Made by a program: the position numbers and the translations under genes. Under the pieces are notes generated by a model. It was not told where the DNA came from. It did no database searches and was given only the letters and a program-made list of their open reading frames with translations. A stretch of DNA of 18,297 nt. Origin: Nitrosotalea sp. Its GTDB lineage: Archaea; Thermoproteota; Nitrososphaeria; Nitrososphaerales; Nitrosopumilaceae. This document shows, one piece after another, positions 14,963 through 18,297 of this stretch. Position 1 is the first letter of the stretch; the number at the start of each line of letters is the position of its first letter. Where the stretch lies: positions 1 to 18,297 of the forward strand of contig JAJPEA010000018.1 in assembly GCA_023252335.1 (NCBI GenBank), written 5' to 3'.

Positions 14963-14984
14963 GGTACAAAGCACCTTTTTCTAG

Positions 14985-14991
14985 TATTTAG
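14985..14991 (-). promoter_or_regulatory. Box A (CTAAATA) of the 14962 gene
   Basis: On the minus strand CTAAATA is centred 26 nt before the ATG at 14962. It is separate from the rps25e box A on the other strand. Confidence 0.45.
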
Positions 14992-15013
14992 AATTTCTCA
15001 AATTTTTTGTTCG

Positions 15014-15022
15014 TTTATAAAT
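15014..15022 (+). promoter_or_regulatory. Box A (TTTATAAAT) of rps25e
   Basis: A near-consensus archaeal TATA box about 25 nt before the ATG at 15043, the best promoter in the window. The purine-rich GGAGAGAAAAAG after it could be a BRE-distal or initiation region rather than a ribosome-binding site. Confidence 0.65.
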
Positions 15023-15042
15023 AGGAGAGAAAAAGAATCCAC

Positions 15043-15354
15043 ATGGGCGGCGGCAAAAAGCAATCTCCAGCACAGGCAGAAAAATCACAGACTGCTGAAG
15101 CTACAAAGAAGGAAGGACAAAAGAAGGGAGATAGAAAAGATCAAAAGCCACGAACCAACATATCTGTGATAATTGATGAAGGACAGGCAATGAACTTTAT
15201 CAAGGGCGCCAAAGTCTTTACAGCTCAGGAATTATCAAGACAAACAAACGTCAAGATTTCTGCAGCAAATGCACTATTGCAAACTCTACTCAAAAAGGGT
15301 GCAGTAAAAAGAATTGGTGGCTATAGCGGACACCACGTTTACGTTCCAGCTTGA
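15043..15354 (+). CDS. rps25e: Ribosomal protein S25e
   Basis: A small-subunit protein found in Thermoproteota, Thaumarchaeota and eukaryotes but not bacteria. The 103 residues comprise a Lys/Gln/Ala-rich disordered N-terminus (about 1-38) and a winged-helix core (about 40-103): K-V-F-T-A-Q-E-L-S-R-Q-T-N-V-K-I-S-A-A-N, then L-K-K-G-A-V-K-R-I-G-G-Y-S-G-H-H-V-Y, as in eS25. It is monocistronic, with a near-consensus box A at leaderless spacing. Its last 16 nt overlap the 3' end of the convergent TM1367-like gene. Confidence 0.95.
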   Translation: MGGGKKQSPAQAEKSQTAEATKKEGQKKGDRKDQKPRTNISVIIDEGQAMNFIKGAKVFTAQELSRQTNVKISAANALLQTLLKKGAVKRIGGYSGHHVYVPA

Positions 15355-15725
15355 GTTATTGAAAATATATCTCCAGGTTTTACGTTTTTCAAAGATTCTA
15401 CATTTTCTGTTATCTTTCCAACTAACGTCATGGGTTTTGTACCAATGGTATCTTCAATGACAAAACAGATGGAGCCATTTGCGGCAAGAAATGCAACATC
15501 GCCCTTTTTGAACTGGGTCTTGAGTTTCTCTCCACCTGTTTTGATGTTTGTATCAACATACGCTATGCTGTTTCCCATCATGTGGGCATTGCCCTCTATT
15601 GGAATTGATCGAGCGATGCCGCCGACTGTTTTTGGGGCCAAGTGACGCTTTAATTCTAAATTGAGAATTGCCTTGCCTTTCAAAGATAGAGCAAAATCAA
15701 GCTTGGAAACAGAGCCTGCACTCAT
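15339..15725 (-). CDS. Cyclophilin-fold protein, TM1367 (DUF369) type
   Basis: A 128-residue protein from the ATG at 15725. The pattern G-D-V-A-F-L-A-A-N-G-S-I-C-F-V-I, then T-x-x-G-K-I-T-E-N-V-E-S-L-K-N-V-K-P-G-D, matches Thermotoga TM1367 (G-D-V-G-Y-W-P-P-G-K-A-L-C-L-F-F; I-G-K-I-V-E-G-L-E-D-L-K), known from structural genomics to have a cyclophilin-like barrel. Whether these are prolyl isomerases is not established. The TATA core at 15747-15753 lies 25 nt upstream and favours this ATG over the TTG at 15737. It is divergent from rpoK and overlaps the end of rps25e by 16 nt. Confidence 0.8.
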   Translation of the reverse strand: MSAGSVSKLDFALSLKGKAILNLELKRHLAPKTVGGIARSIPIEGNAHMMGNSIAYVDTNIKTGGEKLKTQFKKGDVAFLAANGSICFVIEDTIGTKPMTLVGKITENVESLKNVKPGDIFSITQAGT

Positions 15726-15746
15726 TTTTGAGGACAAGGATTATGA

Positions 15747-15753
15747 ATATATA
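15747..15753. promoter_or_regulatory. Single TATA element (ATATATA) shared by two divergent genes
   Basis: ATATATA sits at the centre of the 51-bp spacer between the ATG at 15725 (-) and the ATG at 15777 (+), 25 and 27 nt from them. No second AT-rich element has proper spacing for either gene. Confidence 0.5.
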
Positions 15754-15776
15754 ACGTTTCTTTATCCAAGTTTGCA

Positions 15777-16280
15777 ATGTCGGATGAACCTGAGGAAGTA
15801 AGTGTAGATACCGAAGAGGTTCAGCCAGTTGAAGAAGAAGAACCAATAGCTCCTATAGTAGTAGAAACAACTGAAGCACCCTCTGAAGAGGAGGAAGAAG
15901 TCAAGCCTGGAAAGAAAGGCAAGAAAGAGCTTAGTGCTGAAGAAATTGCAGAACAAGAGAGATTGCGAAAGATAATTGATGCTCGTGAAATTATTGACAT
16001 TGATCCAGTACATGATGCAATAGAGTATGAGACAACCGGCAAGGGCAAGGTAATGATAGGTCCTCCAACACTCACAAGATTTGAGAAAGCAAGAATACTT
16101 GGTGCAAGAGCACTACAACTATCTCTTGGCGCCCCTCCGTTCATATCTGTACCAAAAGACGTTGCAACATCACTTGATCTTGCATATGCTGAACTTGAAA
16201 AACGTGTAATTCCAATTACAATTAGACGAGTTTTACCAAACGGTGATTTTCAGAACATTCCTATCGATCTTTTTGACTAA
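15777..16280 (+). CDS. rpoK: RNA polymerase subunit K (Rpb6 family) with long acidic N-terminal tail
   Basis: The archaeal counterpart of Rpb6/omega, which helps assemble and hold the polymerase core. The conserved core is residues about 95-157: G-P-P-T-L-T-R-F-E-K-A-R-I-L-G-A-R-A-L-Q-L, G-A-P, and the C-terminal R-V-I-P-I-T-I-R-R-V-L-P-N-G. Before it lies a long extension: an acidic, Glu-rich part (1-42), a short basic patch (K-P-G-K-K-G-K-K, 43-50) and a charged helix. At 167 residues it is far longer than usual archaeal RpoK (about 60-90) and near eukaryotic Rpb6 (about 130-155), which also has an acidic tail. It is monocistronic with a TATA element 27 nt upstream, shared with the divergent gene. 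Confidence 0.93.
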   Translation: MSDEPEEVSVDTEEVQPVEEEEPIAPIVVETTEAPSEEEEEVKPGKKGKKELSAEEIAEQERLRKIIDAREIIDIDPVHDAIEYETTGKGKVMIGPPTLTRFEKARILGARALQLSLGAPPFISVPKDVATSLDLAYAELEKRVIPITIRRVLPNGDFQNIPIDLFD

Positions 16281-16301
16281 TGGATGATTGGTCAATAAGA
16301 C

Positions 16302-16310
16302 TTTAATATA
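16302..16310 (+). promoter_or_regulatory. Box A (TTTAATATA) of the Alba-like gene
   Basis: The TTTAATATA element is centred 30-33 nt before the two candidate TTG starts at 16336 and 16339. GGTGGTGGT at 16321-16329 lies between and could be a weak ribosome-binding site. Confidence 0.45.
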
Positions 16311-16335
16311 ATGCATAAATGGTGGTGGTAGAGTT

Positions 16336-16644
16336 TTGTTGAGCGGTGTAGAAAAAGTCCAGTTAAATGTTCCTGCCAATCCTGAAGGCCGTACTATAAC
16401 AATCTATCAACAAGATATCGTACCATGTGCACTAGATCTTTTATCTGAACTTGTAACATACAAAACAGTCACACTTTTGGCTCGTGGACAAGCAATCCCA
16501 ACTGCAGTGGCAGTTGCAAATATTGTAACTGAAAACATGATGAAGGGAAATTCAAAGATTGTAGATATCATTGTAGACAGCGAGGAAGAAAAAGACAGAC
16601 CGCTAGTGTCAATTATTAAAATTACTGTAACAAAAACAAACTAG
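16336..16644 (+). CDS. albA: Alba-family nucleic-acid-binding protein
   Basis: Alba proteins are small basic dimers that coat DNA or bind RNA in archaea. This one is 102 residues (TTG 16336) or 101 (TTG 16339). The fold signature is present: I-x-x-x-D-I-V-P-C-A-L-D-L-L, V-T-L-L-A-R-G-Q-A-I-P-T-A-V, V-A-N-I-V-T-E-N, and a final strand V-S-I-I-K-I-T-V-T-K. The loop that reads I-G-K-K-P-V-M in Sulfolobus Alba reads I-Y-Q-Q-D-I-V here, so both DNA-contacting, acetylation-regulated lysines are Gln. It is less basic than standard Alba, so RNA or protein binding is possible. It follows rpoK after 55 nt with its own box A. Its stop codon overlaps that of the convergent HTH gene within CTAG. Confidence 0.85.
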   Translation: MLSGVEKVQLNVPANPEGRTITIYQQDIVPCALDLLSELVTYKTVTLLARGQAIPTAVAVANIVTENMMKGNSKIVDIIVDSEEEKDRPLVSIIKITVTKTN

Positions 16645-17057
16645 AAAGAACTACCAGGTCCTTTCAAGAGCATGTTTTCACATTCTTTGCAGACTGCTTC
16701 ATCTATGTTTGATTCAAGCTTGTGGTGTATGTCACATATCAATAGACTTGACTTGATGTAATTGCACAGTCCAATGAACTTTGAAAGACTTGCAGGAGTG
16801 TATGCCATTTTTGATGCAAGATTGTTTGAAATGTCATTTATCATATCAGAAACCTCTTTTACAGACAATAACTTGTTTATCAAAATTGGATCGCCCCTTG
16901 TTCCTCTAACGTAATTGCTAATAGCTGCCTGGGTTACGCCAAGTAATTTTGAGACCTCTTCTTCTCTTATCTTGTGCTCTTCAATCAGCTTTTTTGCAAG
17001 TATTGCCCTGAGTGCAGGTATGAGAGTCTTTGTTTCTATCTCTGACGGAAGAAGCAT
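16641..17057 (-). CDS. HTH transcriptional regulator with C-terminal Cys/His cluster
   Basis: A 138-residue predicted regulator (COG2522-like). The N-terminal helix-turn-helix is at about 30-52 (E-E-E-V-S-K-L-L-G-V-T-Q-A-A-I-S-N-Y-V-R-G), preceded by L-P-S-E-I-E-T-K-x-L-I-P-A-L-R-A-I-L-A. In several relatives this module precedes a ThiN domain, which is absent here. The C-terminus carries C108, H111, H112 and C123-K-E-C126, a plausible metal or iron-sulfur site that may sense something. The ATG at 17057 is chosen because the TATA element 17072-17087 lies 26 nt upstream; ATGs at 17096 and 17105 are in or before that element. It is divergent from the asparagine-synthetase-like gene, which is a candidate target. 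Confidence 0.8.
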   Translation of the reverse strand: MLLPSEIETKTLIPALRAILAKKLIEEHKIREEEVSKLLGVTQAAISNYVRGTRGDPILINKLLSVKEVSDMINDISNNLASKMAYTPASLSKFIGLCNYIKSSLLICDIHHKLESNIDEAVCKECENMLLKGPGSSF

Positions 17058-17071
17058 AGTCAAAAATGTTG

Positions 17072-17087
17072 TTATAAAATATTTAAA
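17072..17087 (-). promoter_or_regulatory. Box A of the HTH regulator
   Basis: A 16-bp AT-only element (on the minus strand TTTAAATATTTTATAA), centred close to 26 nt before the ATG at 17057. Confidence 0.55.
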
Positions 17088-17110
17088 CCTAGTCATATTT
17101 TTCATGATGA

Positions 17111-17120
17111 CTTATTTTAG
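17111..17120 (+). promoter_or_regulatory. Candidate box A (CTTATTTTAG) of the asparagine-synthetase-like gene
   Basis: It is centred about 28 nt before the TTG at 17143. AGAGGAAGAG (17121-17130) follows and could aid initiation. Confidence 0.4.
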
Positions 17121-17142
17121 AGAGGAAGAGAAGATCTGTTAA

Positions 17143-18090
17143 TTGCAAGAAATTTTACAGAAGATAAATACACTTGTAACAGAATCTGTACAAAACCACA
17201 GGTGTGATTCCATTGCGCTCTCTGGTGGACTGGACAGCTCAATTCTTGCTTCATGTGTGGACAAGAAAACCAGAGCATTTGCACTGGTTGCAAAAGATTT
17301 TCCCTCCACAGATCTGGTTCATGCACAGCTTGTGGCAAAGTTACGTGGCCTAAAACTTGATATCATAACTGCTGATGTAGATACTCTACTTTTTGCTGCA
17401 GAAGATACGATCAAAATACTTGGGGTGTTTAATCCAATAGAGATCAGAAATAATATTGTTGTATATCTTACATTAAAGACTGCAAAGGAGCATGGGTGTG
17501 ATTCCATGATGACAGGAGATGGTGCTGATGAGCTCTTTGCAGGGTATAATTTTTTCAAGAAAATGTCTCCAGTGGAGCTAGAGAAAGATCTAGAACGTAT
17601 TTGGAGTGTTATGCACTTTCCATCAAAGGCAATATCTCAATCAATTGGGGTCACATTACACACTCCATTTCTTGATGATGCCGTATCTGAATATGCAAAA
17701 AAGATCGACCCAGAGCTCAAGGTGCGTGAGGAAAATGGTAAAAAATATGGAAAATGGATACTTCGCAAGGCCTTTGAAACTGATCTACCTGGTTCAATTA
17801 TCTGGAGAGACAAGTCTGCCATGCAGGATGGCTCTGGCACAAGTGGTCTGACATCTTTTCTTGATGGCATCATAACTGATTCTGCATTTGCTGCAAAATC
17901 AAGACACTATGCAGAAAAGGAAAAAGTGGTCTTGGCATCTAAAGAGTCATTATACTATTACGAAATATATCGCAAGTACTTTGACATGCCTTACACACTA
18001 GGCAAATCTGACTTTAAATGTCCTAATTGTAATTATTCTCTAAAACCTGGTTCCCACTTTTGTCGCATGTGTGGAAGTTTTCCTATTTAG
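17143..18090 (+). CDS. Asparagine-synthetase-like amidotransferase domain with C-terminal zinc ribbon, no glutaminase domain
   Basis: A PP-loop ATPase of the AsnB C-terminal type that adenylates a carboxylate before amide formation. The 315 residues show S-G-G-L-D-S-S (27-33, pyrophosphate loop), T-G-D-G-A-D-E-L-F-A-G-Y (124-135) and a late W-R-D-K-S-A-M-Q-D-G-S-G (221-232). The N-terminal class II glutaminase domain with Cys2 is missing, so free ammonia or another amine would be the nucleophile. A zinc ribbon ends the chain: C293-P-N-C296 and C307-R-M-C310. Substrate unknown: asparagine, a modified base or a ligated amino acid are all possible. TTG 17143 directly follows an in-frame TAA, so no earlier start exists. 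The 3' end overlaps the YHS gene by 8 nt. Confidence 0.85.
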   Translation: MQEILQKINTLVTESVQNHRCDSIALSGGLDSSILASCVDKKTRAFALVAKDFPSTDLVHAQLVAKLRGLKLDIITADVDTLLFAAEDTIKILGVFNPIEIRNNIVVYLTLKTAKEHGCDSMMTGDGADELFAGYNFFKKMSPVELEKDLERIWSVMHFPSKAISQSIGVTLHTPFLDDAVSEYAKKIDPELKVREENGKKYGKWILRKAFETDLPGSIIWRDKSAMQDGSGTSGLTSFLDGIITDSAFAAKSRHYAEKEKVVLASKESLYYYEIYRKYFDMPYTLGKSDFKCPNCNYSLKPGSHFCRMCGSFPI

Positions 18091-18229
18091 ATTTCTTCCA
18101 CTTGTTTGGCTTTCTAGTAAAAATCCTCTTGCATCCATGGCAGCAAAAATAATATTTTTTGCCTTCATATTCGTGAACCAGGGCAAGACTTTCATCTAGT
18201 TCAATTCCACATACTGGATCAACTGGCAT
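18083..18229 (-). CDS. Small YHS-domain protein
   Basis: A 48-residue protein that is almost entirely a YHS domain: M-P-V-D-P-V-C7-G at the start and Y-Y-F-C29-C30-H31-G-C33-K-R-I-F toward the middle, with the C-terminus basic (R-K-P-N-K-W-K-K-S-K). YHS domains are linked to copper and other heavy-metal handling and occur alone or in metal ATPases and mercury proteins. The three Cys positions suggest metal binding. A TATA element (18251-18260) lies 27 nt before the ATG, which supports this short form, but the frame stays open to the window edge, so a longer protein cannot be ruled out. The 3' end overlaps the convergent gene by 8 nt. Confidence 0.72.
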   Translation of the reverse strand: MPVDPVCGIELDESLALVHEYEGKKYYFCCHGCKRIFTRKPNKWKKSK

Positions 18230-18250
18230 ATTGAGACTCGCCTGACGTTT

Positions 18251-18260
18251 GTATTTAAAA
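18251..18260 (-). promoter_or_regulatory. Box A (TTTTAAATAC) of the YHS gene
   Basis: Read on the minus strand, this element is centred about 27 nt before the ATG at 18229, the leaderless spacing seen throughout the window. Confidence 0.5.
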
Positions 18261-18297
18261 CTTACATCTTGAAACCATGATCTGAATGCGAAAAGAT

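Noticed and set aside
17104..17142. A 12-codon frame starting ATG ATG, in frame with the asparagine-synthetase-like gene and ended by TAA just before its TTG start, possibly a leader peptide or an interrupted N-terminus.
   Set aside because: The likely box A of the downstream gene lies inside it, so it would not be on the transcript, and the downstream protein is complete from TTG 17143 for the synthetase domain.
18262..18297. On the minus strand a short frame ends with TAA at 18262-18264 after eleven codons from the window edge; it could be the end of another gene.
   Set aside because: Eleven codons are too few to recognise, and an overlapping frame leading into the YHS gene is also open there.
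1..18297. Signs of a defence island, prophage, insertion sequence or CRISPR array.
   Set aside because: No direct-repeat array, terminal inverted repeats, transposase, integrase or defence-type domain was found; the genes are mainly conserved core functions.

Overview
The window looks like chromosomal core DNA of an ammonia-oxidising thaumarchaeon (Nitrososphaerota, most like the Nitrosopumilus/Nitrosoarchaeum/Nitrosotenuis group). The evidence is an AT-rich, very compact genome and archaeal information-processing genes: ribosomal S25e, RpoK, an Alba-type protein, EndA, ATP-dependent DNA ligase, TrmI, an MCT-1-like PUA protein and a beta-type proteasome subunit of the crenarchaeal inactive class. 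Many genes also have a TATA-like box A about 25-28 nt before the start codon, as expected for leaderless archaeal transcripts. I see no transposase, integrase, CRISPR array, tRNA or rRNA, and nothing suggesting recent transfer.

Layout. Positions 1-4825 (+): the 3' part of argS, a 63-residue membrane protein, trmI, an NAD(P)HX dehydratase and an M20 metallopeptidase, closely packed like an operon. Positions 4943-5536 (+): a proteasome beta subunit with Ala where the catalytic Thr1 should be. Positions 5537-7043 (-): an MCT-1-like PUA protein and homoserine dehydrogenase. Across a 59-bp divergent region that holds a perfect 19-bp palindrome lies an unknown membrane-anchored protein (7103-7741, +), followed by a TSUP transporter (7803-8570, +). 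Positions 8542-10790 (-): a two-gene unit made of a tandem short-chain dehydrogenase and a MaoC-like hotdog protein, both lacking residues normally needed for catalysis. Positions 10924-11535 (+): two small unknown proteins.

Positions 11536-14962 (-): tRNA-splicing endonuclease, a DUF47/PhoU-like protein, DNA ligase and a small unknown protein. Positions 15043-18229 alternate in strand: S25e (+), a TM1367-type cyclophilin-fold protein (-), RpoK with a long acidic tail (+), an Alba-like protein (+), an HTH regulator (-), an asparagine-synthetase-like enzyme without glutaminase domain but with a zinc ribbon (+), and a tiny YHS-domain protein (-).

Most genes are housekeeping: translation, tRNA processing, transcription, replication, proteolysis and amino-acid synthesis. 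All six convergent gene pairs abut or overlap, so 3' ends and termination signals must lie inside the opposing gene. There is no gene-free stretch longer than about 135 bp. The least ordinary part is the tandem-SDR/MaoC-like pair at 8542-10790, whose two-domain layout recalls half of the Chloroflexus malonyl-CoA reductase. I see no obvious new defence or mobile system.
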